Of a stretch of 64,000 bases of DNA, positions 13,240-25,400 are shown one piece after another. Position numbers and translations under genes: made by a program. Each line of letters starts with the position of its first letter. The stretch's first letter is position 1. The stretch covers positions 18,600,001 through 18,664,000 of the forward strand of contig QCXZ01000137.1 of assembly GCA_025024175.1 (NCBI GenBank), given 5' to 3'. The notes beneath the pieces were generated by a model. It did not search any database and was not told the DNA's origin. It saw only the letters and a program-made list of their open reading frames with translations. The DNA is from Rhyzopertha dominica. Taxonomy: Eukaryota > Arthropoda > Insecta > Coleoptera > Bostrichidae.

Positions 13240-14630
13240 GCTGCATAGCAGACCAGGAAGAATAATTTTCTTAAAAGGGTAGAGGCAATCCAGGAACGCT
13301 GTCTAAAGTGTAGTCAGTAATTGAAGGACTATGTCGAGTAATAAAAAAGTATCATTTAAAAATTTCAAGTTTATCTGTATTAGGCTAACAACTTATCAAT
13401 TCCTCCTATTAGACCTGCCACTCTGATAATGTATTTCAGGCTTTGAATGTCTTTATTTTGCTTGAATACTCGTGGGCATTTCATATGATTATGTACAAAA
13501 TTTTGCAAGCAAGACTCAAGAGACTCAAAGGGTAGGGTGTGGAGCATCCCGGGAGGTATCTTTAGACCCTTATTGTATAGGTTACACATTCAGGTTCTTT
13601 TCGTTTTTTCATTATATTCAGAATTAGTTATATGTTATTTCACCCTTTTAAATCCGATTTAACTCTTTTACTTCCGATGATCGAATGTTTTCAGTCTAAG
13701 TATAATATGAGGAAGATTCAAGCTTTATTATTCGTAAAGTGGTTACTTTAAAGACGCCTCAGTATATGTATGGTAAGATAACTTACAGGACTGATATTCA
13801 TAATATGAACTTAAGATGTAAGCAAGATTGTTTTCGGCTCCTGTGCTGTCATCATTATAGATATTGGAATATCAATTAAAAAGTAAATTACACCAGTATT
13901 TATTTTTGTACTGATGTATCGATATTGACGCAAGAACACGGTGATGTAAGTATGCAAGTAGGCTGAATGTCAGATTTGCCAGAAACAACATGTTTGTTTT
14001 TAAGCTAAATTCCGCCTCCTAATACTGCAGTTGTTTTGCTAATTAAAATTTAATTATGGCAATATATTATTAATTACATGCCCTTTAGTTTGATGTCGAC
14101 TATATTTGTACAAATATCACTAATTTTCTCTGATGCTACATAAATGAATGCCATGCGCAATACGTTTATTTACCTACCCCAAGAGTAGATTACAAATATC
14201 AAACATATCTCAAGAAAGGACATAACTATCACAAGAAAATAAAAATTGAGACACCTAGCAATTACTGCGGCATCGACATAAAAAAGAAGCATTTCCAAAT
14301 TTTGTTTTATTCAGACTCCATCACATCCGGTAAAAGGAGATTTAACCTCTTAAATTCTGGCCGTTTACAAACAACACTTAAGTATAAACAACATTTGGAG
14401 GACGAATACGTAAAAATATCATAAAATTAGATTAATTAAAAATAATTTCTATGTTTATGACGAACTATTAGATTCTGAAAAAAACTGTTTATAGCAGTAT
14501 TCGGATAAGACATTTTATCCTCCACGCATTCGGAGTTTCCCGAACTTACAAGGATTAACCAGTCATGTAGGTACAAAATCACTACTTTCTATCACTGATT
14601 GGTAGAAATAAATAAAAGCAACAAATAAAT
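13240..14630. other. A+T-rich intergenic sequence, no gene seen
   Basis: The short ORFs present, for example 13380-13589 on the minus strand, show no domain. No repeat structure was recognised. Confidence 0.5.
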
Positions 14631-14639
14631 TTCATTCGA

Positions 14640-14990
14640 TGTTAACATACCACGCAACAGAACTCCAGTTTGTATCGCCGACAGGAAAAACAAACACACC
14701 GCAAAACGAAACACACAGCACACGGGGTGAAAAAACGGGCACACGCACCGGGAGTCACGCCCGGCGTAACATCGTAAACAGATGATTCTCCAGGAGGTTA
14801 ATGGCCTCTGGATGCGGCGCGTCCACGACTGTCGACCGCCGGCACGGCAATACTCCGCTCCGGGTCTTGGAGGTCTGCCCTCTCTCTTCCACCAGACGCC
14901 TTATCTCCTGACGATTGTTTACAAATGCGGGCCGCTGTTGCCAGGTCGGTAATTGGTAATAAAATTGGAGGACGATGTCCAATTAATTCC
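14640..14990. promoter_or_regulatory. CpG-rich island, possible promoter, first exon or conserved element
   Basis: By eye this is one of the most G+C- and CpG-rich stretches of the window. A minus-strand ORF (14755-14982, 75 residues) runs through it. Its C-terminal half is hydrophilic, with arginine- and glutamate-rich segments such as NRQEIRRLVEERGQ, so a small or first exon on the minus strand cannot be excluded. I do not recognise the product and found no partner exons. The composition contrast with flanking A+T desert is the main evidence that the segment is under constraint or of different origin. Confidence 0.3.
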
Positions 14991-14999
14991 GTGAGGCAC

Positions 15000-15590
15000 C
15001 TATATTTTGCAGGTGTGCCTTTAGATTAATAGTGTTAATTCGTTAAGAATTGTGTTTAGTTTACAAGGAATCACATCAATATATATTAAATAAATATTAA
15101 AGGTCTCACGTTAAAATAACAAGCTATATCACATTCAACATTTTAAAAAGTCTTTTTTAAATATAAACTAAATTTAAAGGAAACATGCAACAATTAAGTT
15201 TGTCCCTTCTGATACAAAGCCCTCTGATAAAATGGGAAATCAACCTTAAAAATGCAAAATTAGAAATATGATTCCCACAGTGATATAATGTACAACACAT
15301 TTGTTGAGATGTCACTTTCAAAGGCGACCTCTTAAAAGCGAAGTCTCCTCTGATTTATGAGGAAACGGGACGATGTTAACAATCTTCTAGAATAATCGGA
15401 TCAGAAGCAACCAGCGAGCAGTTCATCGCGATATCTACATCTACGACTACAAGCCAACCACTGAATATGCCTGCTACAATAGTAAGAGAAACTTCTGGAG
15501 GCCGAAGAAGAAAAATACATTCACCAGGGCCATCCAGCCTCGAAGCCTAAAAGCCAATACATTTTAATGATGTTAAATGAAGACTGACCT
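15000..15590. other. Intergenic sequence with a short TGACC tract
   Basis: No gene is seen. A TGACC-type pentamer repeat of about four units lies near 15584-15603, just before the transposase relic. Confidence 0.5.
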
Positions 15591-15599
15591 GACCTGACC

Positions 15600-16070
15600 T
15601 GACATAAAAATGCAGTTTTGTGCGATGATGATGGACACGACCAATGACAATCCAAATTTTGCACACAACGTTCTACTTTCAGACGAAACCGTTTTTTGCC
15701 AAATGCATTTGTAAACTGCCGTTACTAATCCAGTGAAAATTCTCACTTCATAAATGGAAATATAACAGCACTTGTCTACCTGATAATACTGCGTAATAGT
15801 ATTGTACCTGACACTGTAATTTATTTCCCAATGAAGATCAAGTGGGAATGCCAAACCACAATGTCCGGATTCCACTAGATGTCGCTACGTCACGTTTTGG
15901 AGTTACATCTTCCTAGGTCGGTGGATACGAAGTCTAGGAAATACTGATGTCCTGCTAGGTCGCCTGATTTAAGTCCATTGGATTCTTTCCTCTGGGGCTA
16001 TTTAAGTCAGATGTATAAAGAAAACCCACGAAATTTGCAAGCGCTGGAAGTCAAAATCAGATAGGAAAAT
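15600..16070 (+). pseudogene. Tc1/mariner-superfamily transposase relic
   Basis: Two blocks on the + strand identify a DDE transposase of the Tc1/mariner (IS630) superfamily. The first, around 15649-15705, reads NPNFAHNVLLSDETVFC and carries the first catalytic aspartate in the SDE block. The second, around 15950-16063, reads PARSPDLSPLDSFLWGYL, the C-terminal PRSPDLTPLDFFLWG signature that includes the last catalytic acidic residue. Between them the frame is interrupted by stops and shifts, for example a TAA soon after the first block. The gene is clearly inactive. Terminal repeats were not identified. Confidence 0.8.
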
Positions 16071-16149
16071 CAAGAAATACCGCCTAATTGACTAAAAATT
16101 CTTGTGTAATTTCTGTGACAGTTTGACAATTTATTTTATGTTAAGATTT

Positions 16150-19100
16150 ATTTGGGTGAATAAATTATTGCGCATCAGAATTATCATAAAAAATGAATAA
16201 AAACTAGTACTGACACCTGCAGCGCCAGATTTGATAACGCATCTTGTTGTTCAATCACTGAAATGCTCGTAATTACGAGTAAAAAACAATTTTTTTGCTA
16301 ATTAAGCTCGCTTCTGTATGTTTTTCTTAATCAAAACTAATGTTCAAGGGAAAACCTAACATTAGCTCATTTTTTGTGCTCTGTTTCCGGTACTCATAAT
16401 CATTTGACATGTGGTTAGTCTATTCAATATTTAACAAACAACCTTCTTTTTTGCTATAACAAAGATAATGATAGAAACGCTGTCAGATGAATAAGAAGAC
16501 ACAGTTTTTGAAGAATTTCAAGACATTACAAATTCATTAACGAAAAAGCTTAAGATCTCAATATCAAAATTTAAATCAATCATGGAATTTGATGCTCCAA
16601 ATTGAGGCAATTATCTTGTTTATTAACAAAATTTTTGCTGCTGTGGCTTTACTGCCACGATGCTTGTCTAAGGAGCTCATCTCGTTCGCATCATCAAAAT
16701 TCTTGTAGATTTGATTGTCGATTTGCTTAATACGTAATATAATAATAGTGGCATCACTTTAACAACATTAATAAGGATAATCTCATGTCGTCCAAAACCA
16801 CAAATAAAAATCAGAATAGTATACATATTAACGTTTTAGCAGCAACACCTCGATCCTAGGATTAGGTTGACAACAAACTTTCTCTTTCACTTAATTAACT
16901 CATCACACCACAATAACTAAACGAACAAGTAAATGCTTTTTACGATGAACTGTGTATCTTGACATGCTGACTTCCATGGCGCTTATAGTTACGAAGCGCG
17001 GCTTGTAATCCAGTGGTTCTTTCAACATGGGATTAACAAATATGAAACTTAAAGGTTCCAGCGCCAGTAATTCTACATTGTCAGTTGAAGTCAGCTATTT
17101 CATTACAAACGTAAGAATTAAAAAAAAAAGATAAACATCAAGTCAATTCGACATTCACAGTATGGAAAACCCTCACAGAGAGCTTTATAGAGAAATTTAG
17201 GCATTTGGACCAGACAACTGTTCCAACTTTGACTGAGATTGAACTGTAAACGAAGAATAAACTATGGACCTTCATTTATGCTATCAAATTTTAGCTAGTT
17301 CAGGACTCAGGACTTCTGATTGTTCTGATGTAGGCAACAAAGCACACACCTTTGTTATATAAGATGAATCTAGTCTAGCCCAAACAATAACTTTTTTATA
17401 ACCAGCAATGTTGTATTGTTAACATCTCTTAATAGTGTACCTGAGTAGTCAGTGGACTATTCGAGATATTCAAATTGTATAGGTACAACAGTAAGTGGTG
17501 TTATTCATTCATGAACATCATATAGTCCTTCGGATCATTGTAATAATCACACACATTAGTATTTTTATACTACAAAATGTAGTTATTGATATTTTAAATA
17601 AACATAATATAATCATGCACATTAACTTAAATAATTTAACTTGCGACCGGGAATCAAACCCTGATCTCTTACCTAACGCGCATTTGACACATCAACGAGG
17701 TGGTTCATTCTTCAGTTGGTGATTACCTCGAAGTTTCCCTTCCCTTTCTATCCACAGAAACTGCTCTAATGTCGCACAAGAAATTTATAATTAATATTGA
17801 TATAACGGCAATAACACGCACGTCAAAATAAACACACTATTATCCGCAACTTCAACGCTCATCCATGCTTTGATATACACCGTAGACAGTACTACTAAAT
17901 CCATTGAACATTAAACCAAACAGGTATACACCTAAAAGGTAACTTGTAAAGCCATTCGCCCAGCGGGGCACAATAATTGACGGGTTTCCCCCTTTTAGAG
18001 ACAATGCGTAGGTACAAAGGTATTGCAGTACGAACAGCATTGCAGGTATTTAACAACAGTCACGTCTATCATCTTCCTCCCACCTCAGACAGTCCTATTT
18101 TGGACCAACATTTGTAGACGCTCAACTAAGGTGTATGTGGAAACAGCAACAATGTTTCCAAAGGATTTCTTCATAAAAGATGAATGAGACCATGGCAAAA
18201 GGGGAGTTGATTTTTTTATATTTCATTGTCTCATTTTACATCAGCTACAGTGCACGCATAATAAAGAATTTTATTTTCAGTATTATATCGACTACTACAA
18301 TATCTTCCCGTCAAGTTTAAATCACGTAGGCCACGACTGCAAATTGGACATAATTTAAAAGTTCTTCGAGTAGGCCGTGCAACAAGCGACTCCCCCGCAC
18401 AGAAGCAGCTGTTTCTAACTTTCGTTCAACTGCCTGCAGTAATTTTCAGGAATTAAATTATAATTAGCCCACTCTAAACCTAGACACAATAAGAAAACAC
18501 CTTCGCTAAAGCGGGTGTTCTTAAACGTCCAAACTCATTACCGTTCAAGTTTATTTCGTTGTTGCGTAAGTGTAATTACCGTACGCTTGCAATTAGGGAA
18601 AATCTGACACGCATTTCTAAATTTGTACCCACGTTGATGTTGGTCGTAACAATTATTCATAACTGAACTGAATAGATGAAAAACACTACAGTTAATGAAA
18701 TTTTTGCATCCAAATAAATAATTCTATTTTGGAAAGCAGCAGGATGGCTTATCTCAGAATTTTGTATCGATTAAGATTAACAATGTTTTGTATTATAGGT
18801 ACACATTACAATATTAGGTTCTTCGGTGTCAGGTATGTGACGAAACCTTTTTCTTAGTTACATTAAATTTCGACAAACATGTAGCGTCGTTATAGTTAGT
18901 AAATGGTTAGTCAAACTGTTAAAAATCTAGAATTAGAGGAAATCGTTGCAAACTGAATATATCACGAAAAACAAATCTAACTTTATTCAAAAAGCAATTG
19001 AAAACTGGATATGCAAAAAGCTGCATGACTACTTTATTACGATTTTTCTTATTTGGTTAAGTCTTGACGCCTTCAGCGCACATTAACTTTGTGGTACCCC

Positions 19101-20600
19101 GCCTACTTCTGCCCAAAGAATCAACAGTTAATGTTGCTGTGTTAACTTTTTTGTTAGCGATATAGCGAGATATAAGAAAGATAATTTATTGTATTCTGTA
19201 AATATTTCTCCTATTTCAGTTGATGCAACATTACAAATTATAAAATCAACAAAAACCTCGTAAAAAAACTAGAAGAAAATGTCGATGGGGTACGTTCAAT
19301 GCCATCTTTAATCCGTTTACAAATGTGTTATTATGACTAGATGACTAGAAATGCTTTTGACAATTTCTTTTCTAATTTATTTATGAAAAGTACAGAAAAA
19401 AATGAACCCTTGTTAGAAAGTATTTTTAACGGTAATATACACAAGTGCGCAGGAATTCACAGAAAATTCTAAGAATTCCACAGTAATTTGTGGGAGTCAA
19501 AGAGATTCCTAAGCACTAGAAATGCTTTTGTACAACTTTTATGTATGACAAGCTTTCGTTACGTACTAGCAGTGTGGCATACACATTTTTCTGTAAAAAT
19601 TTCGTAAGAAGCATTTTATTAAGGGACATTTAATAAACATAAAGTTTTGAAAGGACAAGAACATTAATATTGACGTCTTTGATAGGTTAGCTTACTACAT
19701 TAAAAAGTAAGCAGTCAAGAAGACCACAATGTTCAAACGTGATAGCTTTATATTGATCTGCCCCTCATACAAGTAATAAAAACATTTTCNTCGGAGAGAG
19801 GCCATAAAAGAACGAAACANCCCGGAAGATAAGAATCACATTTACGAGATCAGANAAAAACATGTTAATTTCGAACATTCACCAAACTACGATACAAGAA
19901 ACTTCGTTCTACGCCTATAATGTGCACTTACGTTGGCGTTATAAGTGACAGTCCGAGAAAATTTAACGAAATGGGTAAAAGTTGGCCTAGAAAGAAGACG
20001 ACGCCAGTAACTTGCTTCGGAGCCTCGTCCAGTTAGCGTTTGATTTATAAGCATGCGGCAACCGTGAATTTACATTCATTAGCATTCGAAAATTTAGGGG
20101 TCAAACCCATCCATAAGTTTCTTTTGTTTTCGGGTGAAGTTTCTTTTCGTCACACGGTGTACGAATAAAATTTGGGTACGTAAGAGGTGCTGTTGACAAT
20201 TCGGTCTATCATGTATGCTAAGCAGTATCCCCAGACGCAAAAAAAAGCTCGAGGTAAGATACTTTTGGTTACGGATGATTCTAAATGGAAAACTAGGTAT
20301 ATTTGTATACTGAAGGACATATTCACCTAGCTATAAGTGGCTTGAAATATATATTCTTGTCTAATGTAATAAATGATCACAACACAGACTAAAAATTGCA
20401 TCATTGACTATAAATTCGATAGATTTCTATTTCACTTACCCAAATGTATTAATTTTCTGTTCAGGTTTTGTGCCACAATTAACAATTGCAATAAATAATA
20501 TATTGTTTTCTGTAACTCTAAATCAAAACTAAATCTAAAGCTTTTAGTGGCTTTGGCAAGCGCTGATGTGTTCCAACGATGTCATTTCAAAAATATTCTA
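16150..20600. other. A+T-rich intergenic sequence
   Basis: No gene is recognised other than the tRNA-like relic at 17636-17720. Single N bases lie near 19791-19854. Confidence 0.5.
17636..17720 (-). repeat. tRNA-derived (SINE-like) relic
   Basis: Read on the minus strand, this segment carries GGGTTTGATTCCCGGTC, a pol III B-box / T-arm sequence, preceded by a degenerate tRNA-like body. The sequence that follows (AAGTTAA) is shared with the relic at 49441-49510. No convincing cloverleaf or acceptor stem can be folded by eye, so a SINE head or tRNA relic is more likely than a functional tRNA gene. Confidence 0.45.
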
Positions 20601-20739
20601 TTGGCTATAGACCTGGGGAATAACTAAACGTTAGGAATAAACCGTAATCGAAGCAGGCCACAAGAAGAACTAATTCCATTACATACTACAGCAGCGCGAC
20701 AGCCTAAGCCAATATATAAAACCTTTGAATACAAATAGC

Positions 20740-22400
20740 ACAGTTGTAAATAATTTAAAGCATATCCATGTCTGGACGAACTTGGAAGATTTAAGACTAA
20801 ATTTTTGTCTCCCCTGACAAACTTGTGTCGTCGCAGAGACGATAAAACAACGCCAAAATTCTTGAAATGAAAAGAATGGTCCATTCTACTCATGCCTTTT
20901 GCATCTATAAAATATTCTACAAGCTCAATAACATCATGCACACAAGTACGATTGGGGATAAAATAGACTCAATCACTGACAACAATATGAAAAGTATGTG
21001 GAAATGGACAACGGAAATCCAAAAAGATGTCATTTAAACAAAAGGACAAAAACGCCAATTTTGGATCCGGACATTCATTAACCTTACGAATCGTATCATT
21101 ACAAATGAAGAAGTCCGAGTTTTCGCCAAAAGGTGAACTGTGTAATAACACTTTCAGTGCTGCCTGCGGAAGAAATAATCAAGGTAACAACAAACTGTTA
21201 TTATGAATAGAGGCGAATATAATATAAAAGTTCGAATACTCTTGGAGACGACCAGCTATAAGGAGCTGACTCTGCACCGGCCAGACTCAGGACCACAAAC
21301 AAACTAATTAAATATTAAATCATTACACAAGAAGATCAAATGATGATTCTACGATTAGAAGCGTCATCATCCCACCACTGTGACTGGCATAAAGTTCATA
21401 AGAAAAGGTATTCCTATACCTCTGAGACCTATAGTAAGCGCTCCTAGATGACCGGCCTACAACCTAACGAAATATAAAACGTACCTACATCATCCTTTAT
21501 CAAAGACAGTATAGAATTATGGTTTAGCTACGGTAATCGCCAATTTTTAAATGGACTATTTTGAGGATAGTGCGTTAAAGACGAAAAGTCGTTAATTTGG
21601 TACAGATATGTGGATGACATTTTTGTCGTATGGAAATATGATAAAGAAAACTTAGACCGTTTCCTATTGCATTTGAGCAATCAACATCACAACGTTAAAT
21701 TTACTATAGAAAATAAAAGAACATCATTCATCGATATCTTTGTGATCCTGATCTACTCAAATTAGAAGTGGATCATTTAGAGTGGTCTTTCCAAGCCAAT
21801 AAGAGAATTATAAAAATATATAAATCCTAAGCCAAGAATACCACCCTACTAGAGAGCGGAGTATATAATATGGATGTAGGAAAATCTTTCCTGTCTTAAA
21901 CATACGGCACGAATCATGGATCGAATCGGTAATCTTCGGGAGAACATAAAAAAGCCCAAATAGACCAGCATGCCCTCAAATCAGCTAAGGATAAAAGATC
22001 TGGTATACGTATTCCTTGTTCACATGGAAAGGCATTACAAAGAGAGCAATTAACACAAAACTGAATGAAAAACTACAAAGTATTTGCTTCAGCCACCGAT
22101 TACCAGTACTAATTGGTTCGGAAAGTTATTGAGAAACAAAAACAAATTTAATAAAGGGAATAAACCCAGAAATTGCGTCTGACATGGCTACCGGCTCTAA
22201 AAGACATCATTATAGCCAAAACCCGAATTAGGATGACCATAAGTTATGTTAAGGCTGTTAGACCGGAACAAGACTCGCAAACATTACTGACTGCACCAAT
22301 ACCATAGCGCTTTTGATCAAAGGAAACAGGCCTTTGAGGATGCCGGCCACCCGCATTGATGAAACGTTAGGGACAAACACCAACCGACGTAGACACAGAT
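20740..22400 (+). pseudogene. Penelope-like element relic (RT plus GIY-YIG region)
   Basis: A decayed Penelope-like retroelement in + orientation. In order I recognise an N-terminal block FLSPLTNLCRRRDDKTTPKF (about 20798-20860); NTFSVLPAEEIIKVT (about 21148-21192); an RT block GIPIPLRPIVSAP (about 21407-21450) followed by YNLTKY; the RT catalytic block RYVDDIFVVW (about 21605-21640), where YVDD is the active site; and an endonuclease-like block SGIRIPCSHGKA (about 21990-22035), corresponding to the GIY-YIG domain with its IPC..CGK signature. Frames are interrupted by many stops and shifts. The tail at 22331-22371 carries a GATGCCG ... GAAACGTTAGG motif, also found at the second Penelope relic near 61.4 kb. 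The family is normally one long ORF with RT followed by GIY-YIG endonuclease. Confidence 0.82.
22331..22371 (+). other. Penelope terminal motif, hammerhead-like core
   Basis: The string TGAGGATGCCGG ... GATGAAACGTTAGG follows the Penelope-like coding relic. The spacing of a (C)TGANGA-like box and a downstream GAAA resembles a hammerhead ribozyme core, which is known from Penelope-like element termini. One core position is off (T instead of C). The ribozyme reading is inference; the shared motif is observed. Confidence 0.4.
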
Positions 22401-22479
22401 GATAAGTAAAGAAAACGACAAATGAGGTACAAAGGATGATATGCTCTGATAAGAAGTATGTCTTAAATAGGCCCAATGC

Positions 22480-25400
22480 TTACAGCAAACAATTTCTATA
22501 TTGACAAAAGAGTAGTAAGGTTATTTACCAGCAGGTAGATTATTAAATATGCTACAGCTGTAATTAGAGATAATATTGAGAATACAGACGTTATCGTACA
22601 GAGTATGCTACTTTCTACTTCAGCATTATTTATTATTATTCATTTCTGGAAAGATTAGACATAATGGGCTTTAATGAATCATCAACTAATCAGTATTGCA
22701 AATTTTGCATTTCACTATGCCCTACAGCAAATGAGTTAAGATTTTATGACTGTAAATAAACGTGGCTGTAATTAGTTATCTACCTTGAGGCGGCGCATAA
22801 TTCAAACCCAAGTTTATGGCACCCGGCATTTCAAATTTTTCATTTGTTTTTTATTACTTAAAGAGATTGACGATATACGCTTAACAATCCTTTGTTTTTT
22901 TGCGTATAAAAGCAAACTTAAAATTCCATTAGGCTCTTAGAGAATTTTGGATTATTATTTCGTTCGCATTTAAATGTAGACCAAATACATAAAACAGTTG
23001 TTTTTTTTAACGATTGCTACAGTTTTTCCCTACATGGCAACGTCGATCAAGTACTTTGAAGTGGCGCGACGGTCATTAGGTAACTGCGTTTAATTGTCGA
23101 CCGGTTCATTTAATTTTTCTATTTTGTCACGTTTTCACAACCGTTNAACGAAGAGGAAGCAGTTGGTATAACAAGTGCAGCTTCGGCTGTTCCAACTGTT
23201 TGCACGGCCAAGCCCGACTTTAAATTGATTTTGCTTGTTCGATATTTCAGACTTTTTGCAACTACCGTGTTACGTGAAAGGACAAGAAGCGCTGACCAAC
23301 AGGAAACTGCGGTTTTTGTTTAGCAGTAAGCCCGTTAATCGAATTGATAAGTGCGTGTTACGTCATAATCATGCGATAAAATTGACGCGTATTTAATATC
23401 AAATTTGTTTCATATCACATTTGTCAAATTACATTCATCAGACTAATTGGCATACGGTGTAGTAAATAAGCAGTTATAACTNAAGCAATCCAGNTGTTTC
23501 ATTAAATTAGGTACCTGTCAATTATGTTAAGCTAAAAGTGTGATTAAGGTGTCCTTTTTAAGAGAAAAGTTATCAAGCTGAATATTGATAAAACAAACTT
23601 CGATGCCTTTTGAGGCGCTTTCAACTTTTATTATCTACATAATCACTTTCATAAAGTTGAAATGGGACAATCCATTCTAAAGTTATGACGGTTTCAGTCT
23701 AAAAACCTTCAGTGTTACACTTAAAACCCTCATAACTTTAGACTTGATTGCACGACTTCAATTTGTTAAACACGATCGGGTAGTACTGACAGTATTTTCG
23801 AATGAAGTGTAACATGACCCCTTGCCATTAAAAAATAATTTGCTAGGACTGTAGTGCCACCTAAAATTTTGAGGTAAACATATAACCTTTAAAAGATCAT
23901 TTATCAACGATCTTATATTATTATGCCCGGATTTTATTCTAACCTTCTAGTTTAACGCGTTCAAAAGTTAAATAGGGGGAGGGACGTGTAGAAATCTTTT
24001 CGGCTTGAAACATACACACGTTAACACGATCCTTCTTAATATATAAAATTTTCGAATTGGTGTCGACTGTGGCGCCATCTTAGATGTTGAGAAAACATGT
24101 TGGCATGAAGAGCCCCCCCCCTACAAAGGCGAAACTAGTCGTATGTTCAGAATGGATTGACTAAAGCAGATATTAATTTACACTGAGAAAAGTGTTTTAC
24201 AATAATAACGTATTATCCTTTACTTTTAAAAATTGTTAAGTTTTCCATTTATTAAAATTCATAAGCATAGACCGCAAAAAGCTCACTGCGCAATGTTTCT
24301 GTTTAGTAGTTTAACATCAACATCTGGGCCTGAAACAGGAAGAAAAAATTAATCGAACCCACTTTTCTTCTTCCTTATTACTTTAGAGTTGACCTGGATT
24401 GACAAATTATATTTTTTAAGATAATAACACGATGCGTGGATATTAAGTCGTAAAACAGGTTTTCTGCATTTAATGTATGAATGCTATACCTCAAAAATAT
24501 AAATAGAACATATCTAACGGGTTTCTAATTTATCCATTTTAGGCTTATAGACATTATAAAAACAGGGCCGTAAAACACTAAGTTTCATTACCACAAAATA
24601 AAGCGCAACTAATAAAAGGCAAACTTTTTGATAGAGAAGAGCAAGAATAATCAGAAAGGCACTATACTTAATGTAAAATGTTGGCTATCAAATATAATTT
24701 GTAAAATCATTAAGTATTGGAGTTCATTTCGTAATGTCCTTTTAGTGCGTCGACTACTTCACAGTATTTTTTCTTGTCATATCTTTTCGCGGTGTTTGTC
24801 GATTATTTTATTTTCCAACGGACCCGTTTCTTTCAAACCTGTAAGCTTTATATACGTCACGGATGTTGCTAAATAGGAGATAGATAATGTAAATGCGAAA
24901 CAACAAATTAAATTAAGAATTTAGGATGGCAATGCCATCTGTCAGCATTACACTGACATGATGACAAAGCCACCTAACTGCACTGATGAGTTGTAATGAC
25001 AGCGAAATAGATCTATCTGCAGTTGGTTGAGGTGTAGACAGCACACCAGAGACATACATTTTAACAAATTAAATTGTTCTAAAGGAAGTACTGTAAAAGA
25101 TAGGTACCTAAACCGCTAAATCAAGTGGATGTTTAGCAACAACAGGAAAGTGAAAACAACGTAAATATTACAGAAGTTGTAGTTGGAAAAATCAATTGAG
25201 ATTGTTCAATTGGATCGTAACTACGATATCATAAATTAAACAAACAAGCAAGTTCGAAAAGTCAAAATATGTGCTTATTTCACAAAGGGAATGACAGATA
25301 TGTTGGAAGTTTTGAAAATACACCTAAGCACACTATAGAACGCACAAATAAACAACCTACATCACAAGGAAGTTTTGAGTATATTTTCTAAAAAAAGTAT

